The translations under genes and the position numbers were made by a program. From Spirochaetales bacterium (GTDB lineage: Bacteria > Spirochaetota > Spirochaetia > DSM-2461), in contig QKAW01000023.1 in NCBI GenBank assembly GCA_003247135.1, forward strand, positions 1-56,485: a stretch of DNA of 56,485 nt, written 5' to 3'. The notes under the pieces were generated by a model. That model had not been told where the DNA came from and made no database searches. It saw only the letters and a list, made by a program, of their open reading frames with translations. Below, one piece after another: positions 41,134 through 51,466 of this stretch (positions are counted from its first letter, which is position 1; each line of letters starts with the position of its first letter).

Positions 41134-42028
41134 AGCTTAACTCCTGGAAGGCTATCTTATAGCCTTCCAGCTCCAGATATTTTATTAACCATGAAGTTCT
41201 ACCTTGACAACTAACCTGAAATTCATTGTACTCACCCTCTCTAAAATCCTGAAGAATTTTATTTAAAAGAAGTTTTCCTATTCCTAAACCCCTATATTCC
41301 GGAATAACATAAAGTTGTAAAAGCTCCATACCGTAAAATGAGTCCAATACTGAAAAATTAGCCGCCCAAATAAAACCTACTTTTTCACCTGAAGCATTCT
41401 GGGCTGTATATATAAGGTCGGAATCAAACATTGAATCATAGAATAACCCCTCTCTCTTTTTATTGTAAATTTCTCTGGCAACATCCTTAGGATAGTTTGA
41501 GTAAAGTTCTATAAATCCTTCTGAATCTAACTCTCTGATAAAATCAAAATCACTCTCATTACCAGAAGTTACAGTAAAGTCAAAATCCAGCAGATCTTCA
41601 TCATCTTCAAGATCCTCATTTTCGAATAATTCAAGCCCAGCATACTCCCGTATCTGATTATACCAGTTTAATACCTTTGCCTTTATTTCATCCCTTTTAT
41701 AGCTATACCATAACTTTTCAATCTCCGGACTGGATTTAAGAACATTTTTAAATTTCCTAAAAACACCATGTCCTAAATTAAGCACATGTTTAAGCTCTTC
41801 CTTAACTATAGGATTTTTAAGGCTGGAAACAAACTCGTTCATTATTCTAAAACCATCAACAGGTCCCCACTCTGGAAGTGGATAGACATTATCTCCGTTA
41901 ACAGTTTCCAGCTCTTCAGAGAGTAAAACTTCTCCTGTGGAGATTAGAATAACAGATTTTTTTTTCTGATTCTCCATGTTATAAATAATTTCGTTAAGCT
42001 TGGGACTATCAAGAACAAAAACTTCCAC
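41123..42028 (-). CDS. UPF0158-like domain fused to GNAT acetyltransferase
   Basis: 301 residues. Residues 1-135 resemble UPF0158 (PF03682) in pattern: GFRIMNEFVSSLKNPIVKEEL, GHGVFRKFKNVLKSSPEIEKLWY. After an acidic linker (about 140-155) a GNAT domain follows (about 160-301) with the acetyl-CoA motif QLYVIPEYRGLGIGKLLLNKI. Acceptor unknown. Start is GTG 42028, which shares the G of the proS stop TAG, so its translation depends on proS. Near its 3' end the coding sequence contains a perfect 12-bp hairpin. Confidence 0.7.
   Translation of the reverse strand: MEVFVLDSPKLNEIIYNMENQKKKSVILISTGEVLLSEELETVNGDNVYPLPEWGPVDGFRIMNEFVSSLKNPIVKEELKHVLNLGHGVFRKFKNVLKSSPEIEKLWYSYKRDEIKAKVLNWYNQIREYAGLELFENEDLEDDEDLLDFDFTVTSGNESDFDFIRELDSEGFIELYSNYPKDVAREIYNKKREGLFYDSMFDSDLIYTAQNASGEKVGFIWAANFSVLDSFYGMELLQLYVIPEYRGLGIGKLLLNKILQDFREGEYNEFQVSCQGRTSWLIKYLELEGYKIAFQELSFRL
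41144..41170. terminator. 12-bp hairpin inside the GNAT 3' end at a convergent junction
   Basis: CTGGAAGGCTAT (41144-41155) and ATAGCCTTCCAG (41159-41170), three-base loop. It lies 11 bases beyond the acyltransferase stop and inside the opposing GNAT coding region, near the end of both. No long T-run follows, but its stability and position suggest transcript-end function. Confidence 0.45.
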
Positions 42029-43731
42029 TATATTGTACTCTCTCTTTTTTTTATTTCTTTATAAACTTCATAAACCTTGTCTCTATCAACAAGCCATTTT
42101 TCCCTGTCTCTACGAGTACAAAACTCTACTTTGCCTTCTTCTATATATCTTTTTGAAACAACAATTCTTAAAGGAATACCCAAAAGTTCCGCATCTCTGA
42201 ATTTAACGCCAACAGATTCCTCTCTGTCATCGTAAAGAACAACATCACCCAATGTCTCTATAACTTCGTTTGTCAGATCATTTACCAGTGCGGATTTTCC
42301 TATAGAAATTAAATATACTTTAAATGGTGCCAGATACCATGGCCATATAATACCCTTTTCATCCCTATTATTCTGAACAACTGCCTGAATTAAACGCCCC
42401 ATACCTATACCGTATGAACCCATGTATGGATATTTTTTTACACCCTCATCATCCTGAAAAGTTAAATTCATCCGTTTTGTATAGTAGTCGTCCAGTTTAA
42501 AAATATTTCCAACTTCCAGACACCTGGTCTCAACTAATGGAGTACTGCACTGAAAACAGAGGTCATCAGCTTTAACCTCTGTAATATCATGAACATTCTC
42601 ACATCCAAAATCTACTCCAAAATTGGCATTTATATATGAGTGGCCTATCTCGTTTCCACCAAAAACGAGATTTGGTGTATTAGCTATCGTATCATCAACA
42701 ATTATATCAAGATCTATATTCTGTGGCAGATTTATTGGGGAGAAGTAACCTGGAACAAGACCTGCAGCCTCTACTTCCTCCTGAGTAGCTTTTTTTGTAA
42801 TATTGGTTCCATAAAACTCAGATAATTTATGGAGAGAGACATCATAATCGGCTCTAACTACAGCCATTACCAATCTTTTTCCATTTTTAAAAACAACACA
42901 TTTAGCAAGTTTTCTTTTTGGCAGTTCAAAAAAACTTGCAAGTTTTTCCATATTAATAGCACCTGGGGTGGCAATTTTTGACATAAAAAGTATATCGTCC
43001 TGATAATACTCCTTAACTCCCACTGCAAGCTTCTTTTTAGCACTATAAGCACACTTAGGACAGGAAATTACAATATCTTTACCATCCTCAGTTGGGGTCA
43101 AAAATTCGTAGGCTTTGGAACCACCCATAAATCCAACTGAAGACTCAGCTGATATTACTTCCAGATTACAGTGTTTAAAAATATTATTATAAGCTGCATG
43201 AACCCTTGGAAAGAAGTTGTTAAGATCAGTGTATGATCTATGAAATGAGTATCCATCATTCATTATAAACTCTTTACTTCTTAAAAGTGATGCTCTCGGT
43301 CGCTCTTCATCCCTGAATTTTGTCTGAAATTGATATAGAAAAAATGGTAGATCCTTATAAGAATGAAATGCTGTCCTAACTAACTCAACAAATGCCTCTT
43401 CGTGGGTTGGAGAGAGAACATAACTTTTACCAGTTCTATCCTCGAACCTCAGCATCTCTTCATCTATTAACTCATCTCTGCCACTTAATTTCCATAAATC
43501 ATAGGGGTTTACTATAGGAACAAGAACTTCTACACCATTTAATGTATCCATCTCAAATTGAATTATCTGTTTAAGTTTATTGTATACCCTCATTCCAAGT
43601 GGCAGGAAAGAGTATAAACCTTTACCCAATGTTCTAAAATAACCACCCTGAACCAAAAGTGCCCAGGCCTTATCTTTTTTCTTCGATGTGGGGAATTTGT
43701 AACTTTTTCCAAATAACATTGAGTATTTCAT
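42028..43731 (-). CDS. proS: Prolyl-tRNA synthetase (bacterial type with editing domain)
   Basis: 567 residues. Class II core with motif 1 (YSFLPLGMRVYNKL), TxE loop SPTHEEAFVELV, motif 2 FRDEERPRASLLRSKEFIMNDGYSFH, and motif 3 PYMGSYGIGMGRLIQA. Between motifs 2 and 3 (about 220-395) lies the YbaK-like insertion that hydrolyses mischarged Ala-tRNA-Pro, with KLAKCVVF. C-terminal anticodon domain follows. The start is ATG 43731 (MKYSMLFGKS). An apparent GGAG is 15 bases away and falls inside the promoter spacer; the -10 box ends six bases before ATG, so the mRNA is probably leaderless. Confidence 0.96.
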   Translation of the reverse strand: MKYSMLFGKSYKFPTSKKKDKAWALLVQGGYFRTLGKGLYSFLPLGMRVYNKLKQIIQFEMDTLNGVEVLVPIVNPYDLWKLSGRDELIDEEMLRFEDRTGKSYVLSPTHEEAFVELVRTAFHSYKDLPFFLYQFQTKFRDEERPRASLLRSKEFIMNDGYSFHRSYTDLNNFFPRVHAAYNNIFKHCNLEVISAESSVGFMGGSKAYEFLTPTEDGKDIVISCPKCAYSAKKKLAVGVKEYYQDDILFMSKIATPGAINMEKLASFFELPKRKLAKCVVFKNGKRLVMAVVRADYDVSLHKLSEFYGTNITKKATQEEVEAAGLVPGYFSPINLPQNIDLDIIVDDTIANTPNLVFGGNEIGHSYINANFGVDFGCENVHDITEVKADDLCFQCSTPLVETRCLEVGNIFKLDDYYTKRMNLTFQDDEGVKKYPYMGSYGIGMGRLIQAVVQNNRDEKGIIWPWYLAPFKVYLISIGKSALVNDLTNEVIETLGDVVLYDDREESVGVKFRDAELLGIPLRIVVSKRYIEEGKVEFCTRRDREKWLVDRDKVYEVYKEIKKRESTI

Positions 43732-43737
43732 AGCTAT

Positions 43738-43767
43738 ATTGTAATTCTCCTTTCTACTTCTGGTCAA
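43738..43767 (-). promoter_or_regulatory. Sigma-70 promoter of proS
   Basis: On the minus strand TTGACC (43767-43762), 18-nt spacer, TACAAT (43743-43738), then six bases to ATG 43731. Five of six matches in each hexamer. Confidence 0.7.
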
Positions 43768-43795
43768 GAATAGTTAATATATTATCCATTTCTAC

Positions 43796-43824
43796 TTGAC
43801 CTAAAGCCCTATTTTTATCATATT
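43796..43824 (+). promoter_or_regulatory. Promoter of eno
   Basis: TTGACC (43796-43801), 17-nt spacer, CATATT (43819-43824). The 5' leader would be about 45 nt and carries TTAGGAG before ATG. Confidence 0.5.
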
Positions 43825-43874
43825 TTATAACTAATAATATTTGAAGTGATTTTTTATATTTAGGAGAATAATAA

Positions 43875-45173
<1,299 letters not shown>

Positions 45174-45191
45174 TTAGTTATTCTATGACTG

Positions 45192-45217
45192 AAAGCTACC
45201 GGAAACGGTAGCTTTTT
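45192..45217 (+). terminator. Terminator of eno
   Basis: AAAGCTACCG, GAAA tetraloop, CGGTAGCTTT, then TTT. Ten-pair stem; strong. The A-run on the other side could also serve the opposing DMT gene. Confidence 0.9.
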
Positions 45218-45244
45218 TATTTATAAGTAAATTTATATCAGTTT

Positions 45245-46144
45245 TCAGCCTTTGTAGGTAATCTCTTTCTTTATATGCTGAGTAAAAAATAGACCGGTTA
45301 TTACAATTATAATTCCAAGAATCTCGGTAGCAGTAGTTCTTGTACCTAAAAGAATAAAGGAGATAATAGCTGTTAATACAGGAATAAGATTAGAGAATGC
45401 AGAAACCTTTGTTATTCCCAGCTTTTTTATCAGGCTAAAATAAATAACAAATGATATAACCGAAGAACAGGTTGAAAGATAGATAATTGAAAGAAAAAAT
45501 TCAGCATTTAATATATTGAGATTAATACTCTTTATCTCAAGTATCAGGAACAATGGTAAAAAAAGTAGAGCTCCGACTAAATTCTGAAATGTAATTATAG
45601 TAATAGATTTATATCTGTTGCCAAGCTTTACAAGAAGCATACTATTGGAAACAGCTGCTAAAACAGCAAAAAACATTAAAAGTATACCAATTATAGAACC
45701 ACTTTCTTTAAAGTTGTCTAGTCCTATCATTACAAATATTCCGATAAATGAGATTAAGACCCCAAAAACATTAAGTTTAGTAACCTTCTCCTTATATATT
45801 AAAACAGCAGCTAACATGGAAAAGATAGGTATAGTAGCAACAATTACAGAGGCATAGGTAGTTGAAATGTATTTTAATCCGTAACCCTCCCCGATAAAAT
45901 ATAAAAAAGGCTCAAAGAAACCCATAAGAATAAAAATTTTTATATCCTTTCTCTCTATTTTATCCCTTTTTTTATTACACAGAAATAAAATAAGAAGAAT
46001 TGATGATGATAAAAGCATTCGTAAAAATATTGTGGTTATAGGACCTGTATATTTATATACAATTTTTGTAAAAACAAACCCAGAGGACCAAAAAGTCATA
46101 GCCAGGGTTATTAAGAAATAATTTCTTAAACTCTTACTTTCCAT
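45245..46144 (-). CDS. EamA/DMT family transporter
   Basis: 299 residues with ten predicted transmembrane helices in two EamA repeats (helices 1-5 and 6-10); typical segments are FLITLAMTFWSSGFVFTKI, YASVIVATIPIFSMLAAVLIYKEKVT and a repeat-2 end ISFILLGTRTTATEILGIIIVITGLF. Family members export amino acids or other metabolites; substrate unknown. ATG 46144 lies within the end of the upstream HAD gene (11-base overlap), with GGAGAAAT as ribosome binding site; the open frame up to 46234 is not used. Confidence 0.88.
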   Translation of the reverse strand: MESKSLRNYFLITLAMTFWSSGFVFTKIVYKYTGPITTIFLRMLLSSSILLILFLCNKKRDKIERKDIKIFILMGFFEPFLYFIGEGYGLKYISTTYASVIVATIPIFSMLAAVLIYKEKVTKLNVFGVLISFIGIFVMIGLDNFKESGSIIGILLMFFAVLAAVSNSMLLVKLGNRYKSITIITFQNLVGALLFLPLFLILEIKSINLNILNAEFFLSIIYLSTCSSVISFVIYFSLIKKLGITKVSAFSNLIPVLTAIISFILLGTRTTATEILGIIIVITGLFFTQHIKKEITYKG

Positions 46145-46931
46145 TAAGTAATTTCTCCAGATATATTGCAACACCATCCTGATGATTTGTAAATTCTGAT
46201 TTTTCAAACTCATCAAAAAGAGATTCAAATCCATTCTTCATTGCCACACCTTTACCGGCATATCGGAGCATATCCACATCATTTAGTCCGTCCCCAAAGG
46301 CAATTATTTCATCTCTGGAGATATTATACCCCTTAGCTAGATAATCCAGTGCTTTTGACTTAGAAGCTGTAATATCCATTATTTCCAAAAAATATGGCTT
46401 TGAAAAAGCTATATAAGCCTGATCTGAGAAAATTGGATTCAAATAATTCTGAACAGTTAATAATTCGTTGTGTTGACCAATAAACATACATTTACTTAAA
46501 TCTGATAAGTCAAAAGAATCAAAATTGCACTTAACACCATCTAGACCTGAAAGGTTCTGATAAAAAGTTAGATGTTCGTTAATAATTTCATAATAAAATT
46601 GACCATTTTTAAAAACATGAAAGTAGATATTTTTTTCTCTAGAAACCCTAATTAATTCCTTTACAACCACCGGGTTTACAGTTGACGATTGTATAACTTC
46701 ATCTGTCTTTCCGTCCCGTATCATTGCACCGTTATAACAGATAACAGGATGCTCCAGTTTAAGTTTATGTATTTTAGGTTTAAGTGAGGTGTAACTTCTA
46801 CCTGTGGCTATTACTATTTTTACACCCAGTGTCTCAACTCTGTGTAATACATCTTTTGTATATTCTGAAATCTCACTATTATCATTAAATAGTGTTCCAT
46901 CAAGGTCTAATGCTACTAATTTATACTTCAT
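46134..46931 (-). CDS. Cof-type HAD-IIB phosphatase
   Basis: 265 residues. HAD motif I ALDLDGTLFNDNSEIS, motif II VIATGRSYTSL, then the alpha/beta C2B cap, lysine in ASKSKALDYL, and motif IV IAFGDGLNDVDMLRYAGKGVAM. Cof/YidA-like enzymes dephosphorylate sugar phosphates and flavin or thiamine intermediates; the substrate cannot be read. A perfect TATAAT ends six bases before ATG and there is no clear ribosome binding site, so it may be leaderless although it lies only 18 bases after the PilZ gene. Overlaps the DMT gene. Confidence 0.88.
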   Translation of the reverse strand: MKYKLVALDLDGTLFNDNSEISEYTKDVLHRVETLGVKIVIATGRSYTSLKPKIHKLKLEHPVICYNGAMIRDGKTDEVIQSSTVNPVVVKELIRVSREKNIYFHVFKNGQFYYEIINEHLTFYQNLSGLDGVKCNFDSFDLSDLSKCMFIGQHNELLTVQNYLNPIFSDQAYIAFSKPYFLEIMDITASKSKALDYLAKGYNISRDEIIAFGDGLNDVDMLRYAGKGVAMKNGFESLFDEFEKSEFTNHQDGVAIYLEKLLNGK

Positions 46932-46937
46932 TCTCAG

Positions 46938-46943
46938 ATTATA
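46938..46943 (-). promoter_or_regulatory. -10 box of the HAD-DMT pair
   Basis: Perfect TATAAT on the minus strand followed by six bases and ATG 46931. The -35 region is poor, so the call rests on the -10 alone and the lack of a ribosome binding site. Confidence 0.4.
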
Positions 46944-46949
46944 TTTAAA

Positions 46950-47723
46950 TTACATAATGTTTAGAAGTTGTTTAAAACTTTTTTGCAAATATCTAAAAAT
47001 ATAGGATTGAATATACTCTTTATCATCCTCCCTTATATCTTCGAAGGATACAAAAAAATCACCATTATCAAATTTTTTAAGTAAGTAACCTTTTATATAA
47101 AATTCTCTATCTTCCAGATGAAAGATTACATAATCAACATTATCATCATCAGGGATATGACCTTTATCATTTCTGGTCAATAAACCGGCACTACTTATAC
47201 TCTGAATAGTTCCCATAACCATGTACCCTTTAGCTGTATAAATTTTTACTGTTATATTCTCCCGAACCTCATTTTTATCAAAATCCAGTCTAACGCTTTT
47301 TCTTCTACCTCTGGCCTCATTTGCTTCCAGGACATCAATTATAACTTCTACAGTTTTCCAGTTATCCTCAGCAAGGTATATAAAACCGCCTTTAATACCA
47401 ATATCCATTAAAAGGGATTTTCTGATGTAGTCATCATTGTTTTTAGAAAAAACAGCTATAACAACTTTTTTATGATCCTGCTGAAGTTTCTGAATATATT
47501 CCAGCCATGAGTTTTTATCTAAATCCTTATCAATATTTATAAATAGAATTGTATCTTTAAAAGTCTCCAGTAGGGCTTCTATATGTACTTTATTATCAAC
47601 AAGATGTACTTCAAACTCTTTTTTATAAATATAAGAAAGAAGTTCGCCTTTTAAACAGTCTGGAGGATAAATAAAAAATGTTTTTTTTCCCATCTTTGAT
47701 ATCATACTTATATTATCTACCAT
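46950..47723 (-). CDS. PilZ domain protein with receiver-like N-terminal domain
   Basis: 257 residues. The C-terminal part (about 140-250) is a PilZ c-di-GMP-binding domain with both signatures: RRKSVR (R-x3-R type) and SISSAGLL (D/N-x-S-x-x-G type, here S-x-S-x-x-G). The N-terminal part (about 12-130) has an alpha/beta pattern like a response-regulator receiver (TFFIYPPD, LFINIDKD, VVIAVFSKN, GGFIYLAED) but no clear phospho-acceptor. It probably acts as a c-di-GMP effector, perhaps on motility. No good ribosome binding site; ATGs at 47705 or 47693 are alternative starts. Confidence 0.72.
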   Translation of the reverse strand: MVDNISMISKMGKKTFFIYPPDCLKGELLSYIYKKEFEVHLVDNKVHIEALLETFKDTILFINIDKDLDKNSWLEYIQKLQQDHKKVVIAVFSKNNDDYIRKSLLMDIGIKGGFIYLAEDNWKTVEVIIDVLEANEARGRRKSVRLDFDKNEVRENITVKIYTAKGYMVMGTIQSISSAGLLTRNDKGHIPDDDNVDYVIFHLEDREFYIKGYLLKKFDNGDFFVSFEDIREDDKEYIQSYIFRYLQKSFKQLLNIM

Positions 47724-47741
47724 TTTGCAGAAATTTGTAAC

Positions 47742-47771
47742 AAAAAAAAAGAGCTTGCCCGGGGCAAGCTC
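47742..47771 (-). terminator. Terminator of the sugar ABC operon
   Basis: On the minus strand GAGCTTGCC (47771-47763) pairs with GGCAAGCTC (47759-47751) around a 3-nt loop, followed by nine T. Very strong, 17 bases after the binding-protein stop. Confidence 0.92.
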
Positions 47772-47787
47772 TTAGTAATGATTTTTA

Positions 47788-49413
47788 CTATTTATTAAAT
47801 CTGTCAAATGCTGCCTGATATACATCAAGTACTTTTCTTAGACCCATGCTTTCGAGTCTTGCTGTAAACTCATCAAACTGCTCTTCTACTCCACCATTGA
47901 TCATCCAGGATGCATACATCTCTTTTGTATACTCAACAAGTTCTGTTTCATATTCAAGAAGCACATCATTCTCTTCGATTGTGTACATCATTTTTGGAAG
48001 CTGAGGTTGGCCTGTTTGGAAAGGTTTATATAATTCTGCCTGGTCCCACTTCTCTTGTGTATCTGTATTAGGAATTATTAACTGGAATGTATCAGCAGTT
48101 ATAACCGGAAGTCCTGCAACTCCTGGTGCATTCATCATTTTCCATGCTTCAGCACTATCATAACCATCTGGTTTTGCAACATTTGAGTATTTACCACCGG
48201 CTTCCTCTTTTAGGTGCATTCCAATAATTCCCTCTGTTGCCTGTAATGATGTTAATGGATCGTATTGTTCATTTGCCCATCTCATCATTATTTCAGGGTC
48301 TTCACATGCAGTTGTTATAGCAAAACCATCAATTGCCTGGAATCCTACATCATCCCATCTTAGATATTTTCGTCCTGCAGGGCCCTCTAAAGGAAGTAAC
48401 AGCTCAAAATCTGCATCAGGAGAACCAAACATATATGTGTTAGACCAACCAAAATACATACCTACTTTTGCTGGGACTGCTCTTACTTTTCCATCTTTTA
48501 CTGGTGGACTTTGAGTAAAAACTTCCATATCGATTAGCCCATTTTTATAAAGGTCAGACAGATATTCCATACCTTTTTTAAATTCATCTGTTGCAGCTGC
48601 CCAAACAATCTTTTTGGAATTTTTAGGATCGATTGCTGCCCAACCAGACCCGTTTGAACCACCTGTTAAACTTACACCGAAAGCACTGAAAATTGGGTAA
48701 ACACCCGGCCACTTCAATCCATTAAATGTTAGAGGTATCTCATCGGCTACTCCATTTCCATTTGGATCCTGAGTTTTAAATGCAGTTAATACCTCTTTTA
48801 ACTCTTCCATTGTTTCAGGAGTTTTAAGACCAAGTTCATTTAACCATTTTTTGTTAATAAACATTACAAGGTTTGCAAAATTTCCTCTCTCACGAATTGA
48901 AGGAAGAGTATATATATTACCGTCCGGTGCAGTAATTGATTTCTTTATAGATGGTCTTTTATCAAAAAGAGCCTGTACATTTGGTGCATACTTTTCAATT
49001 AAATCATTTAGAGGTAAAAGTAAACCCTGATCTGCATAGCTTAAAACATCAGATACAGTTAATGTCCAAGGCCCATATATTGCATCTGGTAAGTCTCCAC
49101 TTGCAAACATTAAGCTCTTTTTTTCTGGCCAAACATCATCTGGAGTAATATTCCACTCGATATTAATGTTAGTTTTGCTCTCCATATCTTTCCAAAATTT
49201 CATATCTTCAAAGGGTGCAACATCGTGCCTCTTTTTTGATGCGATTTTGAAAGTAACTTTTTCGTTAACAATTGGATAACCTGTTTCATTAAAATTTGAA
49301 CTTACAGCTTCACTTTTGCCACTTGTTTCTTTTTCACCACTGGCAAAGACAGAAAAGGGAATAACAAATAACAATGCTACTATTAAATGCTTCGTTTTTG
49401 TAAATTTGATCAC
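47788..49413 (-). CDS. Extracellular sugar-binding protein of an ABC transporter (LplA type)
   Basis: 541 residues. Signal peptide (KHLIVALLFVIPFSVFASGEKE) without lipobox cysteine, so it is free in the periplasm. The mature protein is a large family 1 binding protein of the LplA/YtcQ group (VTFKIASKKR, MFASGDLPDAIYG, KWLNELGLKTPETMEELKEVLTAF, DPNGNGVADEIPL). It delivers an oligosaccharide to the two permeases encoded upstream. Start is GTG with GGAGG six bases upstream. Last gene of the operon, followed by a strong terminator. Confidence 0.92.
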   Translation of the reverse strand: MIKFTKTKHLIVALLFVIPFSVFASGEKETSGKSEAVSSNFNETGYPIVNEKVTFKIASKKRHDVAPFEDMKFWKDMESKTNINIEWNITPDDVWPEKKSLMFASGDLPDAIYGPWTLTVSDVLSYADQGLLLPLNDLIEKYAPNVQALFDKRPSIKKSITAPDGNIYTLPSIRERGNFANLVMFINKKWLNELGLKTPETMEELKEVLTAFKTQDPNGNGVADEIPLTFNGLKWPGVYPIFSAFGVSLTGGSNGSGWAAIDPKNSKKIVWAAATDEFKKGMEYLSDLYKNGLIDMEVFTQSPPVKDGKVRAVPAKVGMYFGWSNTYMFGSPDADFELLLPLEGPAGRKYLRWDDVGFQAIDGFAITTACEDPEIMMRWANEQYDPLTSLQATEGIIGMHLKEEAGGKYSNVAKPDGYDSAEAWKMMNAPGVAGLPVITADTFQLIIPNTDTQEKWDQAELYKPFQTGQPQLPKMMYTIEENDVLLEYETELVEYTKEMYASWMINGGVEEQFDEFTARLESMGLRKVLDVYQAAFDRFNK

Positions 49414-49482
49414 TTGATCCTCCTACTTTTTTTTTGCAAACTATGTTGCTTATATGCTAAACAGAATAAATTCTGCAATAAC

Positions 49483-50382
49483 CTACCCTTTTAAAGAGCC
49501 TATCATTACACCTTTTACAAAATACTTTTGTAAAAATGGATATAGTATAAGAACTGGGAGACTTGCCACTATTATTACTCCATATTTTATTAACTCCGCC
49601 TGTTTCTGACGTTCCATCATACTTATAACATCTCCAACCATATTGTCTGAATTCTGATTCATTATAAGAATAGACCTTAAAACAAGCTGTAAAGGATAGA
49701 GTGCTTCATCACTTAAGTAGATAAGTGCTCTAAAAAACTCATTCCATTGACCAACACCATAATAAAGTGCAAGAACAGCTGCTATTGCTTTTGATAGAGG
49801 CATTACTACCTGAACAAAGAATGTTAACTGACCGCAACCATCTATTGATGCTGCTTCGTACAACTCATCAGGTATTGAGTGTTGAAAAAATGTTCTGGCA
49901 ATTATTAAGTTCCATACAGAAACCATACCAACAATAACCATAACCGGCCACTTGTTTAATAAGCCCAAATCCTTAACAACCAGATAAGTTGGAATTAATC
50001 CCCCGTTAAAGTACATAGTTATGATAAAAAATACCATAAATACATTCCTCCCGGTAAATGACTTTCTGGATAGTGGATAGGCTGCGGCCATTGTAACAAT
50101 AACACTTATAATTGTTCCCAATGTTGTATAAATTAGGCTGTTTTTATAGCCTAACCAAATATTTTTATCACCAAATATTTTTCTATAACCTTCCAGGGAA
50201 ATATCTTTAGGTATAAACCTTACCTCACCTGAATAGATTGCATCAGGAGATGATATTGATGCAATTACTATAAAATAGAGGGGGAGAACTACTGAAAGAA
50301 AGACTATAAAAAGAATTGCATAATTCACTATATCAAAGACCTTGTCAGATTGACTCACTTTTACTTTTAATGCTTTACTCAT
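49483..50382 (-). CDS. Sugar ABC transporter permease (LplC/MalG type)
   Basis: 299 residues, six transmembrane helices. The EAA loop that contacts the ATPase is present (DELYEAASIDGCGQLTFFVQVVMPLSK), and the C-terminus KYFVKGVMIGSLKG is typical. Works with the upstream permease and the binding protein; no ATPase gene is in the operon, so a shared MsmK/UgpC-like ATPase encoded elsewhere must power it. GGGAG precedes ATG. It is 14 bases after the upstream permease. Confidence 0.92.
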   Translation of the reverse strand: MSKALKVKVSQSDKVFDIVNYAILFIVFLSVVLPLYFIVIASISSPDAIYSGEVRFIPKDISLEGYRKIFGDKNIWLGYKNSLIYTTLGTIISVIVTMAAAYPLSRKSFTGRNVFMVFFIITMYFNGGLIPTYLVVKDLGLLNKWPVMVIVGMVSVWNLIIARTFFQHSIPDELYEAASIDGCGQLTFFVQVVMPLSKAIAAVLALYYGVGQWNEFFRALIYLSDEALYPLQLVLRSILIMNQNSDNMVGDVISMMERQKQAELIKYGVIIVASLPVLILYPFLQKYFVKGVMIGSLKG

Positions 50383-50396
50383 TTACCTAACTCCCA

Positions 50397-51329
50397 TTAC
50401 CACAGACTGTTTTGTTTTAATCTTTTTGCTACTTCATTTACAGAAACCAGTAGTATTATATTTACCAAAGTATTAAATAACCCAATTGCAGTCGAGTATC
50501 CATACTGGGATTTTAAAAGTCCCACTTTATATATATAAGTACTGATAATTTCTGAACTTTCCAGATTCATGTAGTTTTGCAGTGTATAGGCTTTCTGAAA
50601 CCCAACCTCCATTAAACGCCCGACATTTAATATAAGAAGAATAACTGCGGTTGGAAGAATTGATGGAATCTCTATAAAAAATATCTGTTGGAATTTAGAT
50701 GCTCCATCCATTATTGATGCTTCATAAAGTGATGGATCAATAGATGATAGTGAAGCCAGATAGATTATTGTACCCCAACCTGTAGACTGCCAAACTCCTG
50801 ATATAACATAGACAGATTTAAACCATTTTGGATCACCTAAAAAATAGATTGGCTCAAGTCCAAAGTACTGAATTATCTGGTTTACTATACCGCTAACAGG
50901 GGATAGGAAAACATATAGCATACCGGAAAGAACAACAACAGAAATAAAGTGGGGGGCATAAATAGTTGTTTGTACAATCTTCTTTACACTTGGATGCCTA
51001 GCCTGATTTAACAGCAGAGCCAGAATTATAGGAAGTGGGAAACCTGCGATTAATTGAAAGAAACTTAGCCCTAATGTATTCTTAATTAGCCTAGTAAACT
51101 GAATTGACTCAAAAAACCTTGCAAAATGTTTAACTCCAACCCATGGACTTCCAGTTATTCCTTTAAGAATTATAAATTTCTTAAAAGCTAGCTGTACACC
51201 ATACATTGGTAAATAGTGAAAAATAATCATATATAAAACAGCTGGTAAAAGTAATAGATATAGCTGATAATCGCCGCCTACTCTTTTTATAGATGCTACA
51301 AATGACTTTTTTTTATATGAAGACTTCAA
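50397..51329 (-). CDS. Sugar ABC transporter permease (LplB type)
   Basis: 310 residues, six transmembrane helices, with the family start DYQLYLLLLPAVLYMIIFHYLPMYGVQLAFK and EAA loop DPSLYEASIMDGASKFQQIFFIEIPSI. First gene of the operon. The start is TTG 51329: AAGGAG lies seven bases upstream, and the family begins here. The 222-base gap to the divergent AraC gene contains repeated TGCAAT boxes, probable regulator sites. Confidence 0.92.
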   Translation of the reverse strand: MKSSYKKKSFVASIKRVGGDYQLYLLLLPAVLYMIIFHYLPMYGVQLAFKKFIILKGITGSPWVGVKHFARFFESIQFTRLIKNTLGLSFFQLIAGFPLPIILALLLNQARHPSVKKIVQTTIYAPHFISVVVLSGMLYVFLSPVSGIVNQIIQYFGLEPIYFLGDPKWFKSVYVISGVWQSTGWGTIIYLASLSSIDPSLYEASIMDGASKFQQIFFIEIPSILPTAVILLILNVGRLMEVGFQKAYTLQNYMNLESSEIISTYIYKVGLLKSQYGYSTAIGLFNTLVNIILLVSVNEVAKRLKQNSLW

Positions 51330-51466
51330 GACTTACTCCTTTTATTTTGTTGATTTATATTAAAGGGGCATAGCAAAATTTGTATATGATTATTTTTTTA
51401 CGGGATATGCAGGATTTTTTATCTACTTCATAAATACTTACTATATATACAATTAAAAAATATATG

